Assembly: GCF_023146395.1 (NCBI RefSeq)
Contig: NZ_JAGLCD010000016.1
Location: forward strand, 1-64,000
From: Aeromicrobium sp.
Lineage (GTDB): Bacteria > Actinomycetota > Actinomycetes > Propionibacteriales > Nocardioidaceae
DNA length: 64,000 bases
Direction: 5' to 3'
The translations under genes and the position numbers were made by a program. The notes below the pieces were generated by a model that did no database searches, was not told where the DNA came from, and saw nothing but the letters and a program-made list of their open reading frames with translations. Below are positions 22,071 through 31,949 of the stretch, in pieces. Position 1 is the stretch's first letter; each line of letters starts with the position of its first letter.

Positions 22071-22130
22071 CACGTGTTACGGAGTTCACTCCGTCACACG
22101 TGACTTCGCACGGGACATGTGCCGTGGGAA
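22071..22130. repeat. Two adjacent imperfect hairpins upstream of the aldo/keto reductase
   Basis: CACGTGTTACGGAG (22071-22084) pairs with 22089-22102 across a TTCA loop with one mismatch. It is followed directly by CGTGACTTCGCACGG pairing with CCGTGGGAAGTCACG, also with one mismatch, around GACATGT. The two share the CACGTG/CGTGAC corner. They sit in the 243-bp gap between divergent malQ and the aldo/keto reductase gene and may be regulatory or part of the dispersed hairpin repeats of this genome. Confidence 0.5.
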
Positions 22131-22245
22131 GTCACGAGCTCCCGTGCCCAGTGCCGACGGTTCCGGCCGGTGGCGCGTTCTTCGCGCAGCGCTAGCGTCG
22201 AGGGAGTTCTCCTGTTGGCTCCACGTCTCACGGAAGTCGGTATTC

Positions 22246-23130
22246 ATGTCCCTGCCCCAACGCTCCCTCGGTGACGTCCAGGTCTCGGCGATCGGGCTGG
22301 GGGGCATGCCCATGTCGGTCGACGGACGGCCCGACGAGGACCGGTCGATCCGCACGATCCACGCCGCGCTCGACGCCGGGCTGACCCTGATCGACACCGC
22401 CGACGCCTACCACCGCGCGACGGCCGACGTGGGGCACGACGAGTCGGGTCACAACGAGCTCCTGATCGCGAAGGCGCTGCGGGCCTGGGGCGGCGACGCG
22501 AGCTCGGTCCTGGTCGCGACCAAGGGCGGACACACGCGCACCGCGTCCGGCGACTGGCCGCTCGACGGCAGTCCGGAGCACCTCCAGTGCGCCGCCAAGG
22601 CCTCGGCCCAACGGCTCGGCGTGGAGGCGATCGGGCTCTACCAGCACCACCGGCCCGACCCGGCCGTGCCGTACGAGGAGACGATCGGCGCCCTGCGAGA
22701 CCTCCTCGACGAGGGCGTCATCCGCCAGGCGGGCATCTCCAATGCCGATCTCGACCAGATCCGGCTCGCGCACACCCTGCTCGACGGTCGACTCGCGTCG
22801 GTGCAGAACCAGTTCTCGCCCGCCTTCCGGTCCAGCCGCGCCGAGCTCGAGCTGTGCGCCGATCTGGGCGTCGCCTTCCTGCCGTGGAGCCCGCTCGGTG
22901 GCATCGGCAGCGCGGCCGAGCTGGGCGACCACTACGCCGAGAACGCCGCGATCGCCCACGAGCGCGGGGTCAGCCCCCAGCAGGTGGCGCTGGCCTGGGA
23001 GCTCGCACTGTCGCCCACCGTCATCCCGATCCCGGGGTCGTCGCGCCCCGAGAGCATCCTCGACTCGATCGCCGCCGCGCACCTCACGCTCACGCCCGAC
23101 GAGATCGCGCGCCTCGACGCCGTGGCCTGA
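22246..23130 (+). CDS. Aldo/keto reductase
   Basis: This 294-residue aldo/keto reductase begins MSLPQRSLGDVQVSAIGLGGM. The tetrad is LIDTADAYHR (Asp, Tyr), VATKGGH (Lys) and IGLYQHHRPD (His). The C-terminal VIPIPGSSRPESILDS binds NADP. It resembles pyridoxal- or general-stress-type aldo/keto reductases more than the Kv-beta-like enzyme at 14323-15327, so the two are not recent duplicates. The ATG follows GGAAGTCGG. It transcribes divergently from malQ and is followed about 100 bp later by the quinone reductase. Confidence 0.88.
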   Translation: MSLPQRSLGDVQVSAIGLGGMPMSVDGRPDEDRSIRTIHAALDAGLTLIDTADAYHRATADVGHDESGHNELLIAKALRAWGGDASSVLVATKGGHTRTASGDWPLDGSPEHLQCAAKASAQRLGVEAIGLYQHHRPDPAVPYEETIGALRDLLDEGVIRQAGISNADLDQIRLAHTLLDGRLASVQNQFSPAFRSSRAELELCADLGVAFLPWSPLGGIGSAAELGDHYAENAAIAHERGVSPQQVALAWELALSPTVIPIPGSSRPESILDSIAAAHLTLTPDEIARLDAVA

Positions 23131-23232
23131 AGCCGGACTGCGCCGCCACCACTCCCGTGCGACGGTGGAGGGATCGTCCCGGACCCGTGAGCCGGGACGT
23201 TCCTGACCACCACACCGAACAGGGGAACCGGC

Positions 23233-23829
23233 ATGGCCGTCAAGGTCGCGATCATCTACTACTCCTCCTACGGCGCCACGCACGCGATGGCCGAGCGCCT
23301 GGCCGAGACCGCCGAGAAGCAGGGCGCCGAGGTCCGCCTCCGCCACGTCCGCGAGACCGCGCCGGCGGAGGCCTACGAGTCGCAGGATGCCTGGAAGGCC
23401 CACCTCGACGAGATCGCCGACCGTGCAGTCGCCGAGCCTGAGGACATCGAGTGGGCCGACGTCGTGGTCATGGGGTCGCCCACACGGTACGGACACGTGA
23501 CGAGCCAGCTGCAGGGCTACCTCGACACGCTCGGCCCGCTGTGGTCGGAGGGCAAGCTCGCCGACAAGGTCTACACGGCCTTCACCTCGACGCAGACCAA
23601 GCGTGGAGGGCAGGAGACGACGCTCCTCGCGCTCCACACAACCTTCATGCACCTCGGCGGCATCATCGTCGCGCCGGGCTACACCGACCCGTCGAAGTTC
23701 GTCGACGGCAACCCCTACGGCGCGAGCAAGGTCACGGGCGAGTCCTCCGAGCTGGACGGCACCGACACCGACGCCCTCGACCACCTCGTGACCCGGGCGA
23801 TCGGCGTCGCGCAGAAGCTGACCGCCTGA
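23233..23829 (+). CDS. wrbA: NAD(P)H:quinone oxidoreductase, WrbA family
   Basis: The 198-residue flavodoxin-fold protein contains VAIIYYSSYGATHAMA (FMN phosphate loop, about 4-19), VVMGSPTRYGHVTSQLQGYLD (flavin ring site) and FTSTQTKRGGQETTLL, all WrbA signatures. It performs two-electron reduction of quinones and protects against redox stress. The ATG follows AGGGGAA. It is convergent with the SMR transporter pair and probably monocistronic. Confidence 0.93.
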   Translation: MAVKVAIIYYSSYGATHAMAERLAETAEKQGAEVRLRHVRETAPAEAYESQDAWKAHLDEIADRAVAEPEDIEWADVVVMGSPTRYGHVTSQLQGYLDTLGPLWSEGKLADKVYTAFTSTQTKRGGQETTLLALHTTFMHLGGIIVAPGYTDPSKFVDGNPYGASKVTGESSELDGTDTDALDHLVTRAIGVAQKLTA

Positions 23830-23865
23830 CGGCGTGATGGCGTGACTGCGTGATCGGGCTCGGGG

Positions 23866-24186
23866 CTAGTGCGACGACCCGAGCTCGATCAGCAGGACGC
23901 CGCCGATGATCAGGGCGATCCCGGCTCCCATGAGCCGCGTGAGCGGGTCGCGGAAGATCAGCCGCGACAGGATCGCCGTGGCGGCGACACCGGCGGCCGC
24001 CCAGATGCCGTACGCGACGTTGAGCGCCAGGCCCTCGCGCAGGCCGAGCGAGAGCATCGCGAACGCCGTGACGTAGCCGATCAGCACTCCGGCGGCCCAG
24101 CGACGGCGACCCTCGGCCACGACCTTGAGCGACATCGTGGCCGTGACCTCGGCGGTGATCGCGAGCGCGAGGTAGACCCACGCCAT
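23866..24186 (-). CDS. SMR-family multidrug efflux subunit (second of pair)
   Basis: This 106-residue protein has four membrane helices and the SMR signature: Glu13 in helix 1 (ALAITAEVTATMSLK), which carries protons and drug. The helix 2-3 region contains LNVAYGIWAAAG, and the fourth helix is GIALIIGGVLLIELG. Its ATG shares one base with the stop of the upstream SMR gene (TGATG), so the two are co-translated and probably form a heterodimeric pump like EbrAB or MdtIJ. Confidence 0.9.
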   Translation of the reverse strand: MAWVYLALAITAEVTATMSLKVVAEGRRRWAAGVLIGYVTAFAMLSLGLREGLALNVAYGIWAAAGVAATAILSRLIFRDPLTRLMGAGIALIIGGVLLIELGSSH

Positions 24187-24530
24187 CAGCCCGCCCCCGT
24201 CGGTCGGGAGGCGCGTTGCGAGCCGATCTCGACCAGCAGCACGCCCGCCATGACGAGCACCATCCCCGCGATCATGAGCCGGGTCAGCGGTTCGTCGAAC
24301 AACGCCGACGACAGCACCGCCGTGCCGGCGACGCCGAGTGCGCCCCAGATGCCGTAGGCCACGCCGAGGGGCATGCCGGCCCGCAGCACGAGGGCGAGCA
24401 GGAGGAACGAGGCGAGGTACCCCGCGACGACGACGGTGTAGAGCCACGGTCGCTCCAGGGCGCCCTTGAGCGAGAGCGAGGCCGTGACCTCGACGCTGAT
24501 CGCCCCGAGCAGCAGGGCCCACGTCCTCAC
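24186..24530 (-). CDS. SMR-family multidrug efflux subunit (first of pair)
   Basis: This 114-residue, four-helix SMR protein has the essential Glu at position 14 (LLLGAISVEVTASLSLKGAL) and GVAYGIWGALG in helix 3. A short polar tail follows helix 4. It is the upstream partner of the SMR gene at 23866-24186. Adjacent SMR genes usually make an antiparallel heterodimer exporting cationic compounds or guanidinium. No guanidine riboswitch was recognised in the 105-bp gap upstream, which it shares with a divergent hydrolase. Confidence 0.9.
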   Translation of the reverse strand: MRTWALLLGAISVEVTASLSLKGALERPWLYTVVVAGYLASFLLLALVLRAGMPLGVAYGIWGALGVAGTAVLSSALFDEPLTRLMIAGMVLVMAGVLLVEIGSQRASRPTGAG

Positions 24531-24635
24531 GGGACGACTGTGCCACGGCCCCGGCGGACCGGTGCTGCCGGGACGCCGGCCGCGGCGTGCGCGAGACTGG
24601 GCCGCGTCGCGTCAGTCGAGAGCCCGGGAGGCGCC

Positions 24636-25436
24636 ATGCAGGAGATCGTCGAGATCGGGACGGGCACGAGCCTGGCCGTGGAGACCGCCGGCGCGGGCGA
24701 GACCCTGCTGCTGATCCAGGGCATGTCGGGGCACGGCGGCATGTGGGGCCCGGCCCTGGTCGACGAGCTGGCTCGGGACTTCGAGGTCGTGACGTACGAC
24801 CACCGCGGCATCGGAGAGAGCGCCCGAGCCGACGACCCGTTCTCGATCGCCGGCCTCGCGGCCGACGCCGACGGTCTGCTGGCCGCGCTCGGGCGGGAGA
24901 CGGCCCACGTCATGGGCATCTCGATGGGCGGCATGGTCGCGCAGGAGCTGGTCCTGCGCTGTCCTGAGCGCATCCGCACCGTGACCTTCGGCTGCACGAG
25001 CCCGGGCGGCCCCGGGGCGTTCGACGCTCCCGGGCCCGGCCGCGTGGTCGAGGCGATCAGCACCCGCGACCCCGAGCTCGCGACGCGGGTCGGGTTCGAG
25101 GTCAACGTGTCGGCCGAGTTCGCCGCCCGCCCGGGCGAGCTCGATCGGTTCCGCGCGACCTCGCTCGCGCGGCGCGTGCCGTTCCCCGTCGTGCGGCAGC
25201 AGTCGATCGCGTGCCTCGAGCACGACGCGACGGACCGGCTGGGCGACCTGCGCGTGCCGGTCGCCGTCGTGCACGGCGAGGAGGACCAGATGATCCTGGC
25301 CACCGAGGGCGAGCGGCTCGCCGCGCTGGTGCCGGGCGCCGAGCTGCACCTCTGGCCCGGCGTCGGCCACCTGTTCTGGTGGGAGCGTCCGACCGAGACG
25401 GCTGCGGTCGTCCGCGAGCTGGCCGCCCGGGCCTGA
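24636..25436 (+). CDS. Alpha/beta hydrolase
   Basis: This is a 266-residue hydrolase. LLLIQGMSGHGGMW (about residues 24-37) is the oxyanion region, MGISMGGMVAQEL is the nucleophile elbow with Ser, VAVVHGEEDQMI supplies the acid and WPGVGHLFWWERP the His. It resembles 3-oxoadipate enol-lactonase and haloperoxidase-like hydrolases that often carry GxSMGG. The substrate is unknown. The ATG follows GGGAGGCGCC. It is divergent from the SMR pair and convergent with tetR. Confidence 0.85.
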   Translation: MQEIVEIGTGTSLAVETAGAGETLLLIQGMSGHGGMWGPALVDELARDFEVVTYDHRGIGESARADDPFSIAGLAADADGLLAALGRETAHVMGISMGGMVAQELVLRCPERIRTVTFGCTSPGGPGAFDAPGPGRVVEAISTRDPELATRVGFEVNVSAEFAARPGELDRFRATSLARRVPFPVVRQQSIACLEHDATDRLGDLRVPVAVVHGEEDQMILATEGERLAALVPGAELHLWPGVGHLFWWERPTETAAVVRELAARA

Positions 25437-25480
25437 GCCGGGCCGGCCGCCGGCTCTCGCGAGTCGAGTGCCCGGCGGGC

Positions 25481-25524
25481 GGTCGAGTGCTCGGCGAGCC
25501 CTGGCGAGCCGGCGTATCGAGACC
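25481..25524. repeat. Degenerate palindromic element (GGTCGAGTGC...TATCGAGACC)
   Basis: The 44-bp segment starts GGTCGAGTGCTCGGCGAGCC and ends GTATCGAGACC, with an internal GGCGAGCC repeat. A half-copy (GTCGAGTGCCCGGCGGGCG) precedes it. I recall similar TATCGAGACC-ended elements scattered between genes in Nocardioidaceae and related actinobacteria, but this was not checked. It lies between the convergent hydrolase and tetR genes. Confidence 0.5.
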
Positions 25525-25586
25525 CCGCGGGTCGACCCGGGCCTCGGCCGCGGGCTGGTCCCACGCCGTGCCGTCACCGGGCCCGG

Positions 25587-26153
25587 TCAGCTCCGCGCGA
25601 CCGAGGCGTCGATCAGGTCGGCGAGCAGACGGTACGCCGTGGCGTCGTTCAGGGAGGTCGAGGCCTCCATCTCGCCGGCCTGGATGCTGGCCATCACGGC
25701 GGCCGCGACGGCCCCGACGAAGGTGGCGTCGACGGCGCGATCAGGTCCCGTCGCCTGCGACACGAGCTCCTGCACCCGCCGCGCGGCGATCGCGGTGTTG
25801 CGACGGTAGACCTCCCGTGCCGGGGCGAAGTCGTTGACGTCGGCGTAGAAGGTCGCCGAGGCCGGGGCGAGCGCCTCGGCGATCGCGTCGAGGTACGTGC
25901 GGATCCGCCGGCGCGGGTCCGGCTCGGCGGCGAGGCGCTGCTCGACCTGCTCGGTCGAGCGCCGGAAGAACTCCCGCGTCACGGTCGTGATGAGCTGCTC
26001 CTTGCTCGGTGCCACGACGTAGAGCGTCGACTTCGAGCACCGCAGGCGCGCCGCGATCTCGTCCAGGCCCAGGTCCAGGAAGCCGTCGGCGAGGAACATC
26101 GCCACGAGACCGTCGAGCACCTCGGCACGGCGGGTGCGGGCAGGAGTCACCAT
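25587..26153 (-). CDS. TetR-family transcriptional regulator
   Basis: The 188-residue protein has an N-terminal TetR helix-turn-helix (about 6-50: LDEIAARLRCSKSTLYVVAPSKEQL). Its helical C-terminal half resembles TetR_C domains of acyl-CoA-responsive regulators. The ATG at 26153 follows a weak site; an in-frame extension upstream would run through the operator. It faces an acyl-CoA dehydrogenase across a 76-bp gap that contains a perfect 10-bp inverted repeat starting 5 bp from its own ATG. This implies autorepression and control of the dehydrogenase. Confidence 0.92.
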   Translation of the reverse strand: MVTPARTRRAEVLDGLVAMFLADGFLDLGLDEIAARLRCSKSTLYVVAPSKEQLITTVTREFFRRSTEQVEQRLAAEPDPRRRIRTYLDAIAEALAPASATFYADVNDFAPAREVYRRNTAIAARRVQELVSQATGPDRAVDATFVGAVAAAVMASIQAGEMEASTSLNDATAYRLLADLIDASVARS

Positions 26154-26157
26154 GAGG

Positions 26158-26191
26158 CAACTGTACTCAGTGGTGGCCTGCAGTACAGTTG
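26158..26191. promoter_or_regulatory. Perfect inverted-repeat operator between tetR and acyl-CoA dehydrogenase
   Basis: CAACTGTACT (26158-26167) and AGTACAGTTG (26182-26191) are exact reverse complements with a 14-bp spacer. The span of 34 bp fits one or two TetR dimers. It starts four bases from the tetR ATG and lies 38 bp before the dehydrogenase ATG, so a bound regulator would block both directions. Confidence 0.8.
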
Positions 26192-26229
26192 TTGGTACAC
26201 GACCGCCGTGCCGGAGAGGAACGTCCGCG

Positions 26230-27372
26230 ATGCCCGCTGAGCGCCTGATGCCCACCGAGGAGTCCACCGAGCTGATCGACCTGACCCGGTCGATCGTCGA
26301 CAAGGAGCTGCGGCCGATCGTCGACGAGCACGACCGCGAGGCGCGGTTTCCTCGCGAGGTGTTCCGCACGCTCGGGCGCGCGGGTCTGCTGGGCCTGCCG
26401 TACCCCGAGGAGGTCGGCGGTGGCGGCCAACCGTACGAGGTCTACCTGCAGGTCGTCGAGGAGATCGCCTCGGCCTGGGCGGCCGTGGGGGTCGGGGTGA
26501 GCGTGCACGCGCTGAGCTGCTTCGGCCTGTTCGAGCAGGGCACGACCGAGCAGCAGCAGGCGTGGCTGCCGGAGATGCTCGCCGGTGACCAGCTCGGCGC
26601 GTACTGCCTGTCGGAGGCGCACGCGGGATCCGATCCCGCGGCGATGCGCACCAGGGCGGTGCGCGACGGCGACGACTACGTCCTCACCGGCGCCAAGGCC
26701 TGGACGACCCACGGCGGACAGGCCGACTTCTACAAGGTCATGGCCCGCACGTCCGACGACGGTGGGAAGGGCATCAGCTGCTTCCTCGTGCCGGCGGACT
26801 CCGCGGGGCTCACGGCCGACGTGCCCGAGCAGAAGATGGGGCTGATGAGCTCCACGACCGCGACGATGCTGTTCGACGGCGTGCGCGTCCCCGCCGAGCG
26901 TCGCCTCGGGCAGGAGGGGCAGGGCCTGCCGATCGCCCTGGCGGGGCTCGACGCCGGCCGGCTCGGCATCGCCGCCGTCGCCACGGGGGTCGCGCAGGGC
27001 GCGCTCGACGCCGCGATCGCCTACGCCCAGGAGCGCGAGGCGTTCGGCAAGGCGATCATCGACCACCAGGGCCTGGGGTTCCTGCTCGCCGACATGGCCG
27101 CTGCGGTCGAGTCGGCCCGCGCCACCTACCTGCACGCCGCGCGGCTGAAGGACGCCGGGCGCCCCTACGGGCGCCAGGCGTCGGTGGCCAAGCTCGTCGC
27201 GACCGACAACGCCATGAAGGTCACGACCGACGCGGTCCAGGTGCTCGGCGGCGCGGGCTACACCAAGGACTTCCCCGTGGAGCGGTACATGCGCGAGACC
27301 AAGGTCATGCAGATCTTCGAGGGCACCAACCAGATCCAGCGCATGGTCATCGCCCGCCACCTGGCTCGCTGA
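26230..27372 (+). CDS. Acyl-CoA dehydrogenase
   Basis: This 380-residue FAD enzyme makes the first alpha,beta-oxidation of an acyl-CoA. Visible signatures are YCLSEAHAGSDPAAM (FAD/substrate loop), KAWTTHGGQAD and the C-terminal MQIFEGTNQIQR with the catalytic Glu at about 364, as in short- and medium-chain enzymes. The ATG follows GAGAGGA. The TetR gene lies divergently and an operator lies between. The exact chain length or branching preference cannot be read from sequence alone. It is outside the motif-defined regulon that starts at 28.6 kb but may feed the same beta-oxidation flow. Confidence 0.93.
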   Translation: MPAERLMPTEESTELIDLTRSIVDKELRPIVDEHDREARFPREVFRTLGRAGLLGLPYPEEVGGGGQPYEVYLQVVEEIASAWAAVGVGVSVHALSCFGLFEQGTTEQQQAWLPEMLAGDQLGAYCLSEAHAGSDPAAMRTRAVRDGDDYVLTGAKAWTTHGGQADFYKVMARTSDDGGKGISCFLVPADSAGLTADVPEQKMGLMSSTTATMLFDGVRVPAERRLGQEGQGLPIALAGLDAGRLGIAAVATGVAQGALDAAIAYAQEREAFGKAIIDHQGLGFLLADMAAAVESARATYLHAARLKDAGRPYGRQASVAKLVATDNAMKVTTDAVQVLGGAGYTKDFPVERYMRETKVMQIFEGTNQIQRMVIARHLAR

Positions 27373-27399
27373 TCGGGGCCCGTTGACCTGGCCCGCGGG

Positions 27400-28515
27400 T
27401 CAGGCGGGCTCGAGGCCGACGCGCAGGATCCGGTCGTCGCCACCGGCCGGGTCCCCGCGTCCGTCGGTGTTGTTGGTGAGGAACCACAGATCGCCGTCGG
27501 GTGCCACCACGACGTCACGCAGCCGGCCGTACTGGTCGGCGAAGTGCTCGATCGAGGTAGTGGGGTCGGCCACGGGCACCGAGCGCAGCACGGCTCCCCG
27601 GAGGTTGGCGATGAATACGGTGCCGTCGGCCACCGCGATCCCGCTGGGGCTCGCGGTGCTGGGCTCCCACTGCTGCACCGGGTCGACGAAACGGTCGTCG
27701 CCGCCGATGCCCTCGACCTCGGGCCAGCCGTAGTTGGCGCCCGGGGTGATGATGTTGAGCTCGTCCCACGTGTCCTGGCCGAACTCCGCGGCGAACATCG
27801 TGCCGTCGTCGGCCCAGGCGATCCCCTGGGGATTGCGGTGGCCCAGGGTGTAGACGATCGATCCGGCGACGGGGTTGTCGTCCGGGGCGGCGCCGTCGGG
27901 CGTCAGGCGCAGGATCTTGCCCGCGAGGCTGTCGGGGTCCTGGGCGGCGGGGCGGTCGTTGGCGTCGCCGGTCGCGACGTAGAGCATCTGGTCAGGACCG
28001 AAGGCGATGCGTCCGCCGTCGTGGTTGCGGGCCGCGGGGATGCCGTCGAGGATCGTCTCGACCGCGCCCAGCTCGTACGACCCGGGTGCGCCGTCCAGCG
28101 CGAAGCGCTGCACCCGGTTGCCGCCGGCGGCCGTCGAGTACGCGTAGAGCCGGTCCTGCTCGTCGACCGCGAGGCCCAGGAGCCCGGACTCGCCCTCGTG
28201 CACGACCCCGTCGACCGTGCCGACGAGGCGGGTCGAGCCGTCGGCGGTCAGCTCCCAGATGTCGCCGTCGTCGCGCGAGCTGATCAGGGCGGTGTCACCG
28301 ACGAAGGCGATCGACCACGGCGCGGTCAGGTCGGTGGTGACGTCCTGCGGCGAGCCGGCCGGCAGGACGGCTGTGCCGCCGTCGGCCGGTTCTGCCGGAG
28401 CGCTCGAGGTGGGCCCGGGGTCGCCGTCACCGCCGCCGCAACCGGCGACCACGAGCGCGAGCGCGGGCAGCAGCGTGAGGATCCGGGACCGGCGGGCGAG
28501 CAACCTGGGGGTCAT
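27400..28515 (-). CDS. PQQ-type sugar dehydrogenase lipoprotein (GSDH family)
   Basis: The 371-residue protein begins with a lipoprotein signal peptide ending LALVVAGC (lipobox Cys about residue 26), then a Gly/Pro/Ser-rich linker. The rest is a six-bladed beta-propeller of the soluble glucose/sorbosone dehydrogenase family: GLLGLAVDEQ, the NHDGGRIAFGPD stretch with the base, LYVATGDANDRPAAQDPDS, LGHRNPQGIAWADDG and NYGWPEVEG. It would oxidise a sugar or polyol outside the membrane using PQQ, if PQQ is available; some actinobacterial relatives have no known substrate. Confidence 0.88.
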   Translation of the reverse strand: MTPRLLARRSRILTLLPALALVVAGCGGGDGDPGPTSSAPAEPADGGTAVLPAGSPQDVTTDLTAPWSIAFVGDTALISSRDDGDIWELTADGSTRLVGTVDGVVHEGESGLLGLAVDEQDRLYAYSTAAGGNRVQRFALDGAPGSYELGAVETILDGIPAARNHDGGRIAFGPDQMLYVATGDANDRPAAQDPDSLAGKILRLTPDGAAPDDNPVAGSIVYTLGHRNPQGIAWADDGTMFAAEFGQDTWDELNIITPGANYGWPEVEGIGGDDRFVDPVQQWEPSTASPSGIAVADGTVFIANLRGAVLRSVPVADPTTSIEHFADQYGRLRDVVVAPDGDLWFLTNNTDGRGDPAGGDDRILRVGLEPA

Positions 28516-28565
28516 GCCCTGACGCTACGTGCCCCACGGTCGTCCCGCTGGCCAGCTGCCGCGTG

Positions 28566-28653
28566 CCGCTCGCGAGAGAGTTTGTGTGTGCACAGGAGAG
28601 ACTTCGTGCGCACGAACTCTCTCGTGACCACCAACAAACTCTCTCGCGAGCGG
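28566..28653. repeat. Hairpin repeat element A, copy 1 (AGAGAGTTTGT)
   Basis: Arms of 20 bp, CCGCTCGCGAGAGAGTTTGT (28566-28585) and its perfect reverse complement (28634-28653), flank an inner stem-loop centred on the 14-bp palindrome TTCGTGCGCACGAA, itself bordered by GAGAGA and TCTCTC. A second copy in opposite orientation lies at 55938-56041. It sits between two minus-strand genes, upstream of the acyl-CoA ligase stop. Confidence 0.9.
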
Positions 28654-28657
28654 AACT

Positions 28658-30280
28658 TCAGGAGGTGGCGCGGTCGTGGCCCTCCCAGTGGGGGCGACGC
28701 AGCTCGCGCTTGAGGATCTTGCCGGAGGGGTTGCGCGGCAGGATCTCGACGACCTCGACCGACGTCGGGCACTTGTAGCGGGCGATGCGCTCGCGCGTGT
28801 GCTCGATGATCTCGGCCTCCGTCACGGTGTGGCCGGGGCGCGGCACCACGACCGCGTGCGGCGTCTCGCCCCACTTCGGCGACGGGATGCCGATGACCGC
28901 GACCTCCAGGACGCCGGGGTGCGACATGATCGCGTTCTCGACCTCGGCCGGGTAGACGTTCTCACCGCCCGACGTCAGCAGGTCCTTGATCCGGTCACGC
29001 AGGTAGACGAAGCCCTCGGCATCGACGTACGCCGCGTCGCCGGTGCGGAACCAGCCGTCGGCGTCGAGCGACTCGGCGGTGGCCTCCTCGTTGCGCCAGT
29101 AGCCCGGCGTGACGCACCCGGCGCGGACGACGACCTCGCCGGTCTCTCCCGGCGCGCACCGGGCGCCGGTCTCGGTGTCGCGGATCTCGAGCTCGACGCC
29201 GTCGACCGGCCGGCCGGCCGACCGCAGGAGCCCGCTCGTGGCCGAGGTGTGGCACTCGGGCCCGAGGATCGTGGCCACCCCGATCGTCTCGGTCAGGCCG
29301 TAGGTCTGGGCGAGCCTGGCCCCGAAGACCTCCTGGGCGCGGACCATGACCGACTCCGAGATGGGGGAGCCGCCGTACACGAGCCACTCGACGCAGGAGA
29401 AGTCGACGGCGGAGACCTCGGGGCTCGAGACGAACGCCTGGATCACGGTCGGGACCATGACGACGTGGGTCGTCTGGTGCTCGACCATGTGGGAGACCAT
29501 CTTCTGCGGCGCGACCTCCGTGAACTGCACGATCCGGCCTCCGGCGGCGATCGCGATGAGCGACCACCCTCCGGCGGCGATGTGGTAGTACGGCGTCGGC
29601 ACGAGGCTGACGGAGGCGGGCGACACGTCGAAGTTGGCGCCGAAGCGCTCGACGGCCCAGAGGAATCCGGCCACGGTCGTCATGACGCCCTTGGGCCGTC
29701 CGGTCGTGCCCGAGGAGTACATGATGAACGCGAGGTCGTCGCCCGTCGCGTCGCGGCGGGGGTCCTCCTCCGCCGCGGCGCCGGCGACGAAGTCCTCGAA
29801 CGCGGCCCACGCGGCCGGGACCTCGAGCGGCTCGGAGCCCTGGGTGAAGGCCAGCAGCGGTCCGTCGACCACGGCCGTGGCCGCCTCCGTGACGTTCTCG
29901 AGCAGCACGTCCTCGACCAGGAGCGCGCGCGGGGCGACGTCGGAGACGATGAACTCGACCTCGGCCGGCGCGAGCCGGAAGTTGATCGGCACGATCACGA
30001 GCCCGGCGCGCGAGGCCGCGAAGAACAGCTCCCAGTACTCCGAGGCGTTGCGGGCCAGCATCGCGACGCGGTCGCCCGGCTCGAGCCCGGCCGCCACGAG
30101 CCCTGCGGCGATCCGGCTCGACCGCGCGTCGAGCTCGCCGTGGGTCAGGCTGCGGCCGTCGCCGACCACCACGGGGGCGTCAGGACGGTGCGCCGCCGTC
30201 GTGCGCAGCAGGTCGGCCACGCTCGCGGCGCCGCGGACGGTGGCGAGGAAGTCCAGGTCGAGGCCCTCGGTGGTGCCCAT
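28658..30280 (-). CDS. Acyl-CoA synthetase (class I adenylate-forming), ligase 1
   Basis: The 540-residue enzyme activates a carboxylic acid through an acyl-AMP. It carries the P-loop-like FIMYSSGTTGRPKGVMTT (A3), QTYGLTETIG (A5), YLRDRIKDLLTSGGENVYPAEVE (hinge and A8, cited in parts) and LPRNPSGKILKREL (A10 Lys). The C-terminal tail RPHWEGHDRATS closely matches the tail of the HxlR fusion protein at 41455-42747. It is last in a minus-strand operon after an SDR and another ligase, downstream of the motif pair at 32754-32804. The acid substrate is unknown. Confidence 0.92.
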   Translation of the reverse strand: MGTTEGLDLDFLATVRGAASVADLLRTTAAHRPDAPVVVGDGRSLTHGELDARSSRIAAGLVAAGLEPGDRVAMLARNASEYWELFFAASRAGLVIVPINFRLAPAEVEFIVSDVAPRALLVEDVLLENVTEAATAVVDGPLLAFTQGSEPLEVPAAWAAFEDFVAGAAAEEDPRRDATGDDLAFIMYSSGTTGRPKGVMTTVAGFLWAVERFGANFDVSPASVSLVPTPYYHIAAGGWSLIAIAAGGRIVQFTEVAPQKMVSHMVEHQTTHVVMVPTVIQAFVSSPEVSAVDFSCVEWLVYGGSPISESVMVRAQEVFGARLAQTYGLTETIGVATILGPECHTSATSGLLRSAGRPVDGVELEIRDTETGARCAPGETGEVVVRAGCVTPGYWRNEEATAESLDADGWFRTGDAAYVDAEGFVYLRDRIKDLLTSGGENVYPAEVENAIMSHPGVLEVAVIGIPSPKWGETPHAVVVPRPGHTVTEAEIIEHTRERIARYKCPTSVEVVEILPRNPSGKILKRELRRPHWEGHDRATS

Positions 30281-30311
30281 GGTCGTGTCCGTTCGATCGG
30301 GAGCAGTCGGC

Positions 30312-31945
<1,634 letters not shown>

Positions 31946-31949
<4 letters not shown>

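Noticed and set aside
22246-23130. Recent duplication of the aldo/keto reductase at 14323-15327
   Set aside because: The two proteins belong to different subgroups with different lengths and only share the general catalytic tetrad.
24531-24635. Guanidine riboswitch upstream of the SMR pair
   Set aside because: No conserved riboswitch core could be recognised by eye in the 105-bp gap; a covariance search would be decisive.
28566-28653. Simple transcription terminator
   Set aside because: The hairpin has multi-part internal structure and a homologous inverted copy 27 kb away, which a plain terminator would not show, although it may still stop transcription.
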